Assembly: GCA_022820365.1 (NCBI GenBank)
Contig: JAJEFO010000004.1
Span: forward strand, 1 to 64,000
Direction: 5' to 3'
DNA from: Silicimonas sp.
Lineage (GTDB): Bacteria; Pseudomonadota; Alphaproteobacteria; Rhodobacterales; Rhodobacteraceae
DNA: 64,000 bases
Shown here in pieces: positions 37,868-47,683 of this stretch (position 1 is the stretch's first letter; each line of letters starts with the position of its first letter). The position numbers were made by a program, and so were the translations under genes. The notes under the pieces were generated by a model that was not told where the DNA came from, did no database searches, and saw nothing but the letters and a program-made list of their open reading frames with translations.

Positions 37868-38755
37868 ATGCCACAACTCAAACTCGAACAGCTCAGGACA
37901 TTTTTGGCGGTCGTTCGTGTCGGCAGCATCAACAGGGCAGCGGACGTGCTGCACCTGACCCAACCGGCCGTGACATCCCGCATCAAGAGCCTTGAAGAGA
38001 CACTTGGAACAGAGTTGTTTGAGCGAACAGGATCAGGAGTTCGCCTTACCAAGCAAGGAGATCTGCTGGTCGGATACGCCGAGCAGTTCAGGCAGCTCGC
38101 GGAACTCGTCGAAGAGAACGTCATGGACCCGGGAGAGGTCGACGGCTTTCTGCGCCTGGGCGTGTCAGAGACGATTGCTCAGAGTTGGCTGGCAGAGTTT
38201 GTATCGGACCTGCACCGGCTTTATCCGAAGGTGAAGATCGAAATCAGTGTCGACATATCCGCTCACCTGCGTGAGGGCCTTCTGACGCGAGAACTGGACC
38301 TCGTAATCCTGCTGGGCCCGATTTCGGATTTCACCGTGGACAATGTCGAATTGCCTGCCTTCGACCTTGCCTGGTACCGGTCAGGAGCCGCAGGAACGGC
38401 GCGCGAGGCTGCAGTTGATTTCACGAAGACGCCCGTGATCACGTACGCGAAAGGTACCAGGCCATTTCGAGAGCTGAAATCCGAACTTTTCGGACGCTTT
38501 GGTCCCCATGTCGTGCTCTTTCCGTCCTCGTCCCTGGAATCATGTTTCAGGCTTGTCGAGGCGGGGATCGGCGTCGCCGCACTTCCCAAGGCCTTGGGGC
38601 AACGGCTTGTCGACGACGGACGTGTCCAGGAGTTCGATCCTGGATGGCTGCCCAATCCGCTGAAGTTCACGGCGTCGTACCTCGGAGAACCGAAGAGCCA
38701 CATGCTGGAAACCGCTGCGCATCTGGCAAGGGACGTCGCGCAGCGGATAATATAA
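37868..38755 (+). CDS. LysR-type transcriptional regulator
   Basis: 295 residues: N-terminal winged helix (LEQLRTFLAVVRVGSINRAADVLHLTQPAVTSRIKSLEETLG, about 6-47) and a C-terminal periplasmic-binding-like effector domain. It lies just before, and in the same direction as, the DUF1445-TRAP-oxoprolinase genes and is the likely local regulator. The intervening 50 bases (38756-38805) are strikingly AT-rich and probably contain its operator or the operon promoter. Confidence 0.93.
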   Translation: MPQLKLEQLRTFLAVVRVGSINRAADVLHLTQPAVTSRIKSLEETLGTELFERTGSGVRLTKQGDLLVGYAEQFRQLAELVEENVMDPGEVDGFLRLGVSETIAQSWLAEFVSDLHRLYPKVKIEISVDISAHLREGLLTRELDLVILLGPISDFTVDNVELPAFDLAWYRSGAAGTAREAAVDFTKTPVITYAKGTRPFRELKSELFGRFGPHVVLFPSSSLESCFRLVEAGIGVAALPKALGQRLVDDGRVQEFDPGWLPNPLKFTASYLGEPKSHMLETAAHLARDVAQRII

Positions 38756-38805
38756 ATTCCTCTTATGTATTCTCAAAACTAAATTCAATTTGATTTTATA
38801 TCCTG
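38756..38805 (+). promoter_or_regulatory. AT-rich intergenic, likely promoter of the DUF1445-TRAP-oxoprolinase operon
   Basis: About 50 bases that are far richer in A and T than the surrounding GC-rich DNA, between the LysR stop and the DUF1445 start. A sharp AT island at an operon start is expected for a promoter and LysR binding site. No clear T-N11-A palindrome was fixed by eye. Confidence 0.45.
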
Positions 38806-39687
38806 ATGGACCGACTCTTCCGAAGCATGGAAGCATCGGAATTGAAATACAGCTTCATTGATTTGATGTCACTGGATGCCGGGGAGATCCGGGGTCAAAT
38901 CAGGTCGGGCGCATACCGCTCTCACACGGCAGGGCTGGGGCGAAGCAAGCTTCAGGCCAATCTGGCAATCCTGCCGAAGCCCTTTGCACTGGACTTCATG
39001 CGCTACTGTCAGCGCAATCCCAAGCCGTGCCCGCTCGTGGGCGTGTCCGACACGGGCAATCCTGCAATGTCCACGCTGGGGCGAGACATCGACGTCAGAA
39101 CGGACGTTCCAGCCTACTATGTCTACAAGAACGGGGCGTTGGCGGAGTCCCGTTTCGACATAACCGACCTCTGGAACGATGATTTCGTTGCCTTCGCACT
39201 TGGGTGTTCATTCACGTTCGAACGCGCCCTGATGGCGGCTGGCATCTCCCTTTGGCACATCGACAACAACAGGACGGTGCCTATGTACCGCTCGAACATC
39301 GACACGATCGCGGCGGGACCGTTCAAGGGTCCCATGGTCGTGAGCATGCGCGCCATTGACCGGGATCGCCTTTCGCAAGCCGCGGAAATCAGCAAGCGAT
39401 TCCCGATGGCGCACGGGTCGCCGCTGCATTGGGGCGATCCCGGCGAGATCGGCATAGGCGACATAGACCTGCCGGATTGGGGTGATGCTAGTCCGATAGG
39501 CGAAGGCCAGGTTCCTGTCTTCTGGGCGTGCGGTGTCACGCCGCAGGTGGCAATCGAGCGGGCGCTGCTTCCCATCTGCATCACGCACAAGCCGGGACAC
39601 ATGCTGATCACGGACATCGACGACGATGCGGAGGTTCCGGTTCTCCGGTCAACCGACGCTCAAATTCAAACTCAGAAAGGAGACTGA
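38806..39687 (+). CDS. DUF1445 protein (YcsI / D-glutamate cyclase-like, putative hydro-lyase)
   Basis: 293 residues of the DUF1445 family, recognised by FMRYCQRNPKPCPLVGVSDTGNP, VAFALGCSFTFERAL, and FPMAHGSPLHWGDPGEIGI. The mammalian protein DGLUCY, which contains this domain, interconverts D-glutamate and 5-oxo-D-proline, and Bacillus YcsI sits beside the PxpABC 5-oxoprolinase genes. Here it heads an operon with a TRAP transporter and a 5-oxoprolinase-type enzyme, so a cyclisation or lyase step on a glutamate-like compound is inferred. ATG 38806 or 38827; neither has a strong ribosome site. Confidence 0.85.
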   Translation: MDRLFRSMEASELKYSFIDLMSLDAGEIRGQIRSGAYRSHTAGLGRSKLQANLAILPKPFALDFMRYCQRNPKPCPLVGVSDTGNPAMSTLGRDIDVRTDVPAYYVYKNGALAESRFDITDLWNDDFVAFALGCSFTFERALMAAGISLWHIDNNRTVPMYRSNIDTIAAGPFKGPMVVSMRAIDRDRLSQAAEISKRFPMAHGSPLHWGDPGEIGIGDIDLPDWGDASPIGEGQVPVFWACGVTPQVAIERALLPICITHKPGHMLITDIDDDAEVPVLRSTDAQIQTQKGD

Positions 39688-39688
39688 C

Positions 39689-40726
39689 ATGAGAAGACCC
39701 TTGGCATTTATGGCGGCGACGGCGCTGGTGGCAGCACCTGCGCTTGCCGAGGACCTGACTGTCGTGGGCAGCTGGTCAGGCCTGCCCCTGCACAAGCAAT
39801 TCGAGGCACCGTTTTGGTCAGAGACGCTTCCCGAAGCATCCGGCGGTTCGATCAACGTGAACCTGACCACGCACAATCAGATGAACCTAGGTGTCGGAGA
39901 CGTCTTTCGGCTTTTGGGCGACGGCGTCTATGACGTGGCGATGACTGTCGCCGACTACGCGGTCGCGGACGCACCCGAACTTGAAGGGCTTGATGTGCCG
40001 CTTCTCGCACTGAGTGCTGACGAGGCTCGTGCGATGGTCGATGCGGCGCGGCCAATGGTTGCCGACATTTTCCGCACCCGTTTCAACAGCCACGTGCTGG
40101 CGATCGCGCCCTATCCACCGCAGGTGGTGTTCTGCAACGCGGAGGTTGCCGACCTCGACGGTCTGCAAGGCCTGAAGGTGAGAGCTTCGGGTCGGATGAC
40201 CGCCAAGTTCCTTGAGGCACTTGGAGCCGAAGGCGTAAACGTCAACTTCGCCGAAGTTCCTGGCGCGTTGCAGAAGGGCGTGGTTGACTGCGCTGTGACA
40301 GGGGCCGGATCCGGCTACAGCGCTGGCTGGTGGGAAGTGTCAACCCACCTTCTGGCAATTCCCTTGGGAGGCTGGGACTCGGTCGTCACCGCGATCAACG
40401 TGGACAAGTGGAACAGTCTGAGCGCCGAAACACGCGATCTCATTCAGTCACACGTGGCGTCCGGATTTGAAGACCCTGCCTGGGCAGTGGCCCAGGATGC
40501 GCTGGTCAACGATATCGCATGCCTGACCGGAAACGGCGAATGCCCGGCGGGTGAGGCACGCTCCATGACTCTCGTGGAAGTGTCGCAAGCCGACTTCGAC
40601 AAGGCCCGCTCGATTCTGGTGAACGAAGTTCTGCCGGCATGGGCCGAGCGTGCCGGTGCCGAGTGGACGGAGCGCTGGAATGCCTCCGTCGGCGAAACCG
40701 TCGGCGTAAGGATCAGTGCTGAATAG
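39689..40726 (+). CDS. dctP: TRAP transporter substrate-binding protein (DctP family)
   Basis: 345-residue periplasmic binding protein with a signal peptide (about 1-20, ALAED). Typical features are GWWEVSTHL with the aromatic ligand-binding region, and LDGLQGLKVRASGRMTAKFLEALGAE, which carries the arginine that usually pairs with a substrate carboxylate. AAAGGAG precedes ATG 39689, right after the DUF1445 stop. It would deliver an organic acid or amino-acid derivative to DctQM. Confidence 0.93.
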   Translation: MRRPLAFMAATALVAAPALAEDLTVVGSWSGLPLHKQFEAPFWSETLPEASGGSINVNLTTHNQMNLGVGDVFRLLGDGVYDVAMTVADYAVADAPELEGLDVPLLALSADEARAMVDAARPMVADIFRTRFNSHVLAIAPYPPQVVFCNAEVADLDGLQGLKVRASGRMTAKFLEALGAEGVNVNFAEVPGALQKGVVDCAVTGAGSGYSAGWWEVSTHLLAIPLGGWDSVVTAINVDKWNSLSAETRDLIQSHVASGFEDPAWAVAQDALVNDIACLTGNGECPAGEARSMTLVEVSQADFDKARSILVNEVLPAWAERAGAEWTERWNASVGETVGVRISAE

Positions 40727-40751
40727 GGCCGAGAAGGAGGGAGGACGTCCT

Positions 40752-41303
40752 ATGCCAGAAAGGCTGCTGGCCTTGATGCGTCGATTGAACCGAGGCGTGG
40801 CGATGTTGATCGGTATCCTCCTGCTACTCTGCGTCGTCTTCATTCTCGCAGAGATCATCATCAGGAAGCTGGGCGCCTCCCTCGGCGGCACCGATGAAGT
40901 CAGCGGATACGTAATGGCAATCGTCACGTCCTGGGGAATGGGCTTTGCGCTCCTTGAACTCAGCCATGTCCGCATCGACTTTCTCCGGGGGCGCGTGAAC
41001 GCCCTCGGACGTTCGCTGTTCGACCTGCTTTCAATGACCGTGCTGTCGGTGACCATCACGGTCATTGCGTTCCGGAGCTGGCCGGTCGTTGAACGGTCGA
41101 TCATCAATGGTTCACGCGCCAACACCCCGCTGGAGACCCCGCTGCAACTGGTGCAGATTCCCTGGTTCGCCGGCTGGGTCTGGTTCGCGGTCGTGGCTTG
41201 GGTCACGCTCCTGGCCGCGGTTCTCCTGGTTCTGCGCGGAGAGTTTTCCCGATCCGAAGCCGCCATTGGAACGTTCGTCGAAGACGAGGAGATTCACATT
41301 TGA
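40752..41303 (+). CDS. dctQ: TRAP transporter small permease (DctQ)
   Basis: 183-residue membrane protein with four helices. The segment SLGGTDEVSGYVMAIVTSWGMGFALLELSHVRIDFL is the DctQ hallmark. ATG 40752 is chosen with GGAGGGAGG upstream. Its stop overlaps the TTG start of dctM (TTGA), so the two permease subunits are made together. It scaffolds the large subunit in the inner membrane. Confidence 0.92.
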   Translation: MPERLLALMRRLNRGVAMLIGILLLLCVVFILAEIIIRKLGASLGGTDEVSGYVMAIVTSWGMGFALLELSHVRIDFLRGRVNALGRSLFDLLSMTVLSVTITVIAFRSWPVVERSIINGSRANTPLETPLQLVQIPWFAGWVWFAVVAWVTLLAAVLLVLRGEFSRSEAAIGTFVEDEEIHI

Positions 41304-42586
41304 TTTCTTCGGTATCCATCGGGCTGCTCGCCCTGCTGACGCTTTCGATTCCGGTCGGCATCGTACTCTTTCTGCTAGGCTTTGGAATCGACGTGTTCCT
41401 CAGCCCGTTCCCGCTCACCAAGGGACTCGGGAACCTGGTCTGGTCGACGTCCAACAACGCGACGCTGATCGCTATCCCGTTTTTCGTTCTGCTCGGGGAA
41501 ATCCTGGTTCGCAGCGGCATAGCGACCCGCACGTATGCTGCGCTCGACCGCTGGGTGTCCTGGCTTCCCGGCGGGCTGGTTCACGCGAATGTCGCCACGT
41601 CGACCATGTTTTCCGCGATTTCCGGTTCGTCGGTTGCAACAGCGGCGACCGTGGCCACGGTCGCAATGCCGCAGGCCGAGAAGCTGGGATATGACCCCAG
41701 GCTCTTTTCGGGCGCCATTGCTGCCGGGGGTACTCTGGGCATCATGATCCCGCCGTCGATCAACCTGATCGTCTACGGGTTCCTGACCCAGTCATCCATT
41801 CCGCAACTGTTTCTTGCCGGGTTGATTCCGGGATTGCTCCTGGCGCTCGGCTTCATGATCATTGCCGCCCTGATCTGCCTCGTGCGTCCGGAACTGGGCG
41901 GTCTCCGCCGCTTCTTCCCCGTTGCGGAAATGATCCGTGCGCTGGCGCAACTGGTGCCGATCATCATCCTGTTCGCCGTGATCGTCGGCACGATCTACAA
42001 GGGCTGGGCCACTCCTACGGAAGCGGCCGCAGTTGGTGTCGCAGGGGCTGTCGTGATCGCTGCGTGCGTTGGTGGCATGTCGATCAGGATGATCGGCGAA
42101 AGTCTTGTGGGAACCATCAAGACCACTTCGATGATCATGCTGGTCATCATCGGCGCGTCGTTCCTCAACTTCACCTTGGCTTCCGCAGGTCTCGGTGCGG
42201 AATTGAAATCCATGCTCGACGGTCTCGGACTCTCGCCGCTGATGACGATACTCGTCGTCGTCTGCATCTATATCGTGCTGGGATTCTTCATCGAGACGCT
42301 GTCACTCATGGTTGTCACCATTCCGATCATCGTGCCGCTGATCATTGAACAGGGGTACGACGTGATCTGGTTCGGCATCTTGATGATCGTGCTGATCGAG
42401 ATGGCGCTGATATCGCCGCCCGTCGGCTTGAACCTCTATGTTGTACAAGGCGCCAGGAAGAGCGGCAGGATGAGCGAGGTAATGATCGGGACCATTCCGT
42501 TCGTCCTGACCATGCTGCTGATGGTTGCTGCGCTGATCGCAATGCCGAACATTGCGCTGTTCCTGCCGTCTTTGCTACAGCAATAG
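41300..42586 (+). CDS. dctM: TRAP transporter large permease (DctM)
   Basis: 428-residue sodium-coupled permease with about 12 helices and inverted repeats. Conserved parts are FSAISGSSVATAATV, AAGGTLGIMIPPSINLIVYG, and the late LISPPVGLNLYVVQG. Start is TTG 41300, in a 4-base overlap with dctQ; the frame upstream to 41198 overlaps dctQ and is not protein-like. With dctP and dctQ it forms a full transporter. Confidence 0.94.
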   Translation: MISSVSIGLLALLTLSIPVGIVLFLLGFGIDVFLSPFPLTKGLGNLVWSTSNNATLIAIPFFVLLGEILVRSGIATRTYAALDRWVSWLPGGLVHANVATSTMFSAISGSSVATAATVATVAMPQAEKLGYDPRLFSGAIAAGGTLGIMIPPSINLIVYGFLTQSSIPQLFLAGLIPGLLLALGFMIIAALICLVRPELGGLRRFFPVAEMIRALAQLVPIIILFAVIVGTIYKGWATPTEAAAVGVAGAVVIAACVGGMSIRMIGESLVGTIKTTSMIMLVIIGASFLNFTLASAGLGAELKSMLDGLGLSPLMTILVVVCIYIVLGFFIETLSLMVVTIPIIVPLIIEQGYDVIWFGILMIVLIEMALISPPVGLNLYVVQGARKSGRMSEVMIGTIPFVLTMLLMVAALIAMPNIALFLPSLLQQ

Positions 42587-42623
42587 AGGCGGATCCGGTA
42601 ACCGGGAATTCGACAGATCGATG

Positions 42624-42639
42624 CCGGGCTGCGGCCCGG
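42624..42639 (+). promoter_or_regulatory. GC-rich hairpin between dctM and the oxoprolinase gene
   Basis: CCGGGC and GCCCGG form a perfect 6-bp stem around a TGCG loop, 38 bases after dctM stops and 19 before the next ATG. With no T-run it is unlikely to terminate fully; an mRNA processing or stabilising role, allowing different transporter and enzyme levels, is possible. Confidence 0.4.
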
Positions 42640-42658
42640 AAGCCAAGGGAGCCGGGCC

Positions 42659-45600
42659 ATGTGGCAATTCTGGGTCGACAGGGGCGGTACATTCACGGAC
42701 ATCGTCGCGCGAAAGCCCGACGGTACGCTTCAGACGCACAAGCTGCTGTCGGAAAATCCCGAAAGGTACAGCGACGCGGCGGTGCAGGGCATTCGGGAAA
42801 TCCTTGGCCTGGCGTCGGACGATCCGATTCCCGAAGGCGCGATTGAAACGGTCAGGATGGGCACGACCGTGGCGACCAACGCCCTGCTTGAGCGAAAGGG
42901 CGATCGAACTGTCCTGTTCATCACAAAGGGGTTGCGGGACCTGCTCAGAATTGGGTACCAGAACCGGCCAAGGCTCTTTGACCTCGACATCGAATTGCCC
43001 GAACTGCTCTACGAAAGTGTTGTAGAAGTCGACGAGCGCATCGATGCCCAAGGGTGCGTCATTGAGCCCCTGGACATCCGGCAGGTCCGCACGGCGCTAT
43101 CGAAGGTCTACGGAGAGGGGTTCAGATCCGTCGCCGTCGTCCTCATGCATGGATACCGCTTCCGGGAGCATGAAAGACAGATCGGTGAAATGGCGCGTCG
43201 GCAGGGATTCACCCAGGTATCGCTCAGCCACGAGGCGAGCCCGCTGATCAAGCTGGTCGCACGTGGAGACACGAGTGTGGTCGATGCCTATCTGTCGCCC
43301 ATCCTGAGACGATACGTGAACCGGGTCGGCGATGCGCTAGGAGCGAACCGCGGGAGCTGCAGGTCCCTCATGTTCATGCAGTCCAACGGCGGACTGACGG
43401 ATGCCACGCGGTTTCAGGGCAGGGATGCAATCCTCTCCGGTCCTGCCGGCGGAGTCGTCGGCATGGTCCGGACGGCTCAGGACGCAGGGTTCGAAAAGCT
43501 GATCGGCTTTGACATGGGCGGCACGTCAACCGACGTCTGCCACCATGCGGGCGAGTACGAACGTTCCTTCGAATCCGAGGTGGCTGGCGTGAGAATGCGT
43601 GCCCCGATGATGAGCATTCATACGGTTGCTGCCGGAGGCGGTTCGATACTGTCCTTCCGCCAGGGGCGTCTGCAGGTTGGCCCCGAAAGTGCAGGCGCCA
43701 ATCCTGGACCCGCCAGCTATCGCCGCGGCGGTCCGCTGACCGTAACGGATTGCAACGTTGTCCTGGGAAAGATCCAGCCGGATCACTTTCCCGCAGTGTT
43801 CGGGCCGGACGGCAACGAGCCCTTGGATGTCGACGCTGCCCGAGCCGAGTTCGACAACATGGCTGAGGACATCGCCCGCGAAACCGGCGACCCCAGGATG
43901 GGCGTCGAGACATTGGCCGAGGGATTCCTGCGCATCGCCGTGGAAAACATGGCAAATGCCATCAAGAAGATCAGCGTCCAGCGCGGCTATGACGTGACGC
44001 AATACACGATGAACTGCTTTGGCGGTGCGGGCGGGCAGCACGCCTGCCAGGTTGCCGATATACTTGGCATGCAGAGCATCTTCATTCATCCATTTGCCGG
44101 TGTCCTGTCCGCGTTTGGCATGGGCCTTGCCGACATCCGTGTCATTCGCGAACACCAGTTCTCCGCTTCGATTTTCAGTACGAAAGCAGCCAGACAGGTT
44201 TTGCAAGAGATCGGCAACGAGGCGCGGAACGAAGTCCTAGGCCAAGGTGTCGACGAAAACCGGCTTGAAGTTGTCTGCACGGCCCATGTCCGCACGCCGG
44301 GTTCGCATCATGCAATCCCCGTGCCGTTCGGCGAGGAAGCCACCATGCGGGCGGAGTTCGAGTGGGCTCATCGACAACGCTTCGGCTTCGTTCCGGAGCA
44401 CGACGACCTGATCGTCGATTTGCTGACTGCCGAGGCCATAGGCTCCACCGGAGAAAGTGTGGCTCTGACGCCGCACGACGAACCGAGGACCGGGGACCAG
44501 ATGGCACGAATGTTCTCGGAAGCGGAATCGATGGACGTGCCGCTGGTGACACGCGAACAGATCAAGGCACATGACAAGGTGGCGGGTCCGGCGATCATCG
44601 TCGAACCTACCGGTACGAATGTCGTCGAACCGGGCTGGCAGGCCGAGGGACTGGCCGGCGGTGGTCTCCTATTGCGCCGCATCGAGCCGCTTCAGCGCAG
44701 GGAGGCCATCGGCACCGGCGCCGACCCGGTGATGCTAGAGGTCTTCAGCAACCTGTTCATGTCCGTCGCCGATCAGATGGGCGCGACGCTGGCCAACACC
44801 GCCAGTTCGGTAAACATCAAGGAGCGCCTCGACTTTTCCTGCGCCGTCTTCGCGGCCAACGGCGATCTGGTTGCCAATGCGCCGCACGTGCCCGTTCACC
44901 TCGGCTCGATGAGCGAAAGCGTGCGTACCATCCTGCGCAAGAACGAGGGCAGGATTCGCCCGGGCGACGTCTTCATGATGAACAACCCTTACGATGGCGG
45001 GACCCATCTTCCAGACGTGACCGTGATAACGCCGGTGTTTGACACGGCAGGCAAAAACATCATTTTCCTCGCCGCCTCACGCGGCCACCACGCGGACATT
45101 GGAGGCAAGACGCCGGGTTCGGCGCCCCCCGACAGCCGCCACATCGATGAGGAAGGCGTTCTGATCGACAACTTTCTTCTCGTTGCCCAAGGCACGTTGC
45201 GGGCAGGCGAAACCAGGGACCTGCTGGTGTCCGGGAAACACCCTTGCCGCAACGTAGACCAGAACATGGCCGACTTGGCAGCCCAGGTTGCCGCAAACTC
45301 AACCGGATCGCAGGAATTGTCCAAGATCGTCGATCAGTTCGGATTGGACGTTGTTCAGGCATACATGGGTCACGTCCAGGACAACGCCGAAGAGAGCGTC
45401 CGGCGTGTTCTGGATGTCCTGAAGGACTGCCGGTTCACCTACCCGCTTGACAGCGGCGCCCAGATCAAGGTGCGGGTCTCCGTGGATCGCAAGACGCGCA
45501 GCGCCGTGGTCGACTTCACAGGCACCTCTCCCCAGGACGAGATGAACTACAATGCGCCGTTCTCGATCTGCCGCGCGGCGGTTCTCTACGTGTTCAGAAC

Positions 45601-46288
45601 CCTGGTCGGTGCCGACATTCCGATGAACGAGGGGTGCCTGAAACCGATCAGGATAGTTGCGCCCGAAGGCACCATGATCAATCCTGAGTATCCAGCCGCC
45701 GTCATCTCGGGAAACACCGAGGTCAGCCAGGCCATCGCAGACGCGCTCTACGGCGCTCTCGGGGTTGTTGCCGGGTCGCAGGGCACCATGAACAATTTCG
45801 TCTACGGCAACGACAAGTACCAGAACTACGAGACGATCTGTGGCGGTACCGGAGCGGGCGACGGCTTTGACGGCGCGAGCGCCGTGCACAGCCACATGAC
45901 GAACACCCGGATGACCGACCCCGAAGTGCTTGAAGACCGCTTCCCGGTCCGCGTGGACGAATTTTCGATCCGAACGGGTTCGGGCGGTGCCGGCGAATTC
46001 AGGGGCGGCGACGGCATCGTGCGCAAACTGCGGTTTCTGGAACCGATGACGGTCACTGTCCTGTCATCGCACAGGGAAACCGTTCCGTTTGGTGCAAACG
46101 GCGGCCGGCCTGGGCTGGCCGGCGAAAACTCCGTCCTACGCAGCGACGGAACAATCGAAAACCTCGCCGGGAACGATGAAACGCAGATGCGCGCAAATGA
46201 CGTGTTTGTCATGAAGACGCCTGGCGGAGGCGGATTCGGCACGAAAGTGAAATCGCCGACTTCCGGTGCTCCATGGGAGATCCGATGA
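42659..46288 (+). CDS. 5-Oxoprolinase/hydantoinase, fused HyuA-HyuB (OplAH type)
   Basis: 1209-residue fusion, as in ATP-hydrolysing 5-oxoprolinase (5-oxo-L-proline to L-glutamate). The HyuA half (about 1-680) starts with [14 protein letters not shown] and has [19 protein letters not shown], both parts of the ASKHA nucleotide fold. The HyuB half (about 690-1200) has [19 protein letters not shown] and [15 protein letters not shown]. Family members also include hydantoinases and N-methylhydantoinases, and sequence alone does not fix the substrate. The DUF1445 and TRAP context favours 5-oxoproline. AAGGGA lies 8 bases before ATG 42659. 46289-46556 downstream holds no recognised gene. Confidence 0.9.
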   Translation: MWQFWVDRGGTFTDIVARKPDGTLQTHKLLSENPERYSDAAVQGIREILGLASDDPIPEGAIETVRMGTTVATNALLERKGDRTVLFITKGLRDLLRIGYQNRPRLFDLDIELPELLYESVVEVDERIDAQGCVIEPLDIRQVRTALSKVYGEGFRSVAVVLMHGYRFREHERQIGEMARRQGFTQVSLSHEASPLIKLVARGDTSVVDAYLSPILRRYVNRVGDALGANRGSCRSLMFMQSNGGLTDATRFQGRDAILSGPAGGVVGMVRTAQDAGFEKLIGFDMGGTSTDVCHHAGEYERSFESEVAGVRMRAPMMSIHTVAAGGGSILSFRQGRLQVGPESAGANPGPASYRRGGPLTVTDCNVVLGKIQPDHFPAVFGPDGNEPLDVDAARAEFDNMAEDIARETGDPRMGVETLAEGFLRIAVENMANAIKKISVQRGYDVTQYTMNCFGGAGGQHACQVADILGMQSIFIHPFAGVLSAFGMGLADIRVIREHQFSASIFSTKAARQVLQEIGNEARNEVLGQGVDENRLEVVCTAHVRTPGSHHAIPVPFGEEATMRAEFEWAHRQRFGFVPEHDDLIVDLLTAEAIGSTGESVALTPHDEPRTGDQMARMFSEAESMDVPLVTREQIKAHDKVAGPAIIVEPTGTNVVEPGWQAEGLAGGGLLLRRIEPLQRREAIGTGADPVMLEVFSNLFMSVADQMGATLANTASSVNIKERLDFSCAVFAANGDLVANAPHVPVHLGSMSESVRTILRKNEGRIRPGDVFMMNNPYDGGTHLPDVTVITPVFDTAGKNIIFLAASRGHHADIGGKTPGSAPPDSRHIDEEGVLIDNFLLVAQGTLRAGETRDLLVSGKHPCRNVDQNMADLAAQVAANSTGSQELSKIVDQFGLDVVQAYMGHVQDNAEESVRRVLDVLKDCRFTYPLDSGAQIKVRVSVDRKTRSAVVDFTGTSPQDEMNYNAPFSICRAAVLYVFRTLVGADIPMNEGCLKPIRIVAPEGTMINPEYPAAVISGNTEVSQAIADALYGALGVVAGSQGTMNNFVYGNDKYQNYETICGGTGAGDGFDGASAVHSHMTNTRMTDPEVLEDRFPVRVDEFSIRTGSGGAGEFRGGDGIVRKLRFLEPMTVTVLSSHRETVPFGANGGRPGLAGENSVLRSDGTIENLAGNDETQMRANDVFVMKTPGGGGFGTKVKSPTSGAPWEIR

Positions 46289-46556
46289 GCGACGGCGGCC
46301 CGCAGGGCACCGGGCTCTGGCCAGCGAGTGCCAAGCATGGGCAGGGTGCATCGGGAGTTGCACATGTGGTTCCAGGAGGGCGGAGGAGAACGCGGCCCCT
46401 CCGCTGCTGGATTCTTGTACGACGTCGGACGGGAGACGCCATTTTCGTGAGGCATTGGCATCTCGGTCGTGCGCTACCGCAAGCGGCGGCCCACACGAGT
46501 CCTCCGGCGACGGTGCCTTCGCGGCTTCTTTGCTGGGGACGCGCCGCACCGGGGCG

Positions 46557-47561
46557 TCACTCCTTGTCGCCGTAAAACACCGACTGGAAGTTCGGGCCAG
46601 TGGCGTAACCGACGACACCGGCCTGGTGGCTGCCGCCGAACTGGCCGGTGGCGTCATACGCCTGCGAGTGGGCCGTGGTTGAACCCGTGAAACGCCCGCC
46701 GGAGACGGGCATCGCGGCCCATTCAAGGGTGCCGAGGGATGGAATGCCCTCGAGGGCGAGGGCGGCCTCCGGGGCACCTGAGCCCAGCGCGACGGTGACG
46801 TTCGCCGCGCCGGTGGTGATGGCGGGATTGGTGCCGTAGCGGCCAGCCCATTCACCCGTCCATGTCGCTGCTCCCGTCGGCTGGAATTCCGGTGCGGGAC
46901 CGGGGGTGAGGTGCGGCGTCCAGACGTTGCCTTGCGAGGTGTACCACGCGCTCATTTGATAGCCCGGGTGCTCGATGCCGAGGTCGACGCCATTGACGGC
47001 AGCCCAATTGCCGAACCCGGGCGTGAACGTCGCCGTGGGTTCGCTTGCGCCTTCGCTTCCCACCTCGGGATGCGCGCCCCAGGTCGTGAAGACTTCGCCG
47101 GGCGCCGGGAGGTTGATGGGGACAGTCTGGCCGGGTGCCAGGTCGATCGGCGTGGTCGGCCCGAGCTCCTGGCCGTTCGAGAGATGCACTTCTACCCGAA
47201 CGCGGGGGAGCGTGGCGCCGGTGACGTTGGTCACGGTGCCGGTGAAACGTTGGTTGGCGGCATCGTATTGCAGGACGAGACGGGCACCGGCGCGCGTACT
47301 CCAGTAGGAATCGGTGAGGCTGTACTGGGTGGCGGATTCCTCCCCGCCACCCGCACCTTCGTTGCCCTCGGCACCTTCGCTGCCTTCACCCGCGCCGCCA
47401 TGTTCACCTGCAGCTTCGCTGCCGCGAGCTTCACTGCCGGATTCAATTGTCGAACAGGCGGCGAGGCCGAACGCAAGCAGGAGGGCGATTGCCGGGAACA
47501 CAAGCCGGCGAGGCGCAGTGGACGGGAATGCTTCAAAAGACGCTTGCTGATTCTCATGCAT
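46557..47561 (-). CDS. Lipoprotein with FxLyD-like and transferrin-binding-like barrel domains
   Basis: 334 residues. A lipobox FGLAAC places the lipidated cysteine at 36. A low-complexity Gly/Glu/Ala/Ser linker spans about 41-74. A beta-sandwich-like part (TGTVTNVTGATLPRVRVEVHLSNGQELGP) resembles FxLyD domains. The C-terminus (TGEWAGRYG to GQFGGSHQAGVVGY) resembles the small barrel of TbpB-like surface lipoproteins. ATG 47561 has AAGGAG 6 bases upstream. It lies downstream of the EF-hand gene on the same strand. Role unknown; surface metal or ligand binding is a guess. Confidence 0.65.
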   Translation of the reverse strand: MHENQQASFEAFPSTAPRRLVFPAIALLLAFGLAACSTIESGSEARGSEAAGEHGGAGEGSEGAEGNEGAGGGEESATQYSLTDSYWSTRAGARLVLQYDAANQRFTGTVTNVTGATLPRVRVEVHLSNGQELGPTTPIDLAPGQTVPINLPAPGEVFTTWGAHPEVGSEGASEPTATFTPGFGNWAAVNGVDLGIEHPGYQMSAWYTSQGNVWTPHLTPGPAPEFQPTGAATWTGEWAGRYGTNPAITTGAANVTVALGSGAPEAALALEGIPSLGTLEWAAMPVSGGRFTGSTTAHSQAYDATGQFGGSHQAGVVGYATGPNFQSVFYGDKE

Positions 47562-47683
47562 TACAATCTCCTTCATGGGCATGACTGTCTCCGGCGACCG
47601 CTAGCTTGCCCCTGTTCCAAACGTTCCAGAGCGGTGAATGAAAGCGGTGCCCTCGATTGAACTCTTTCAATGTGTGGCGGGGT

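Noticed and set aside
37476-37963. Two overlapping minus-strand frames before the LysR gene
   Set aside because: No domain or start signal and partial overlap with the LysR start; composition looks non-coding.
47340-47440. Repetitive DNA in the lipoprotein linker as a CRISPR or tandem array
   Set aside because: Repeats are short, irregular and in frame within a coding sequence; they encode a low-complexity linker.
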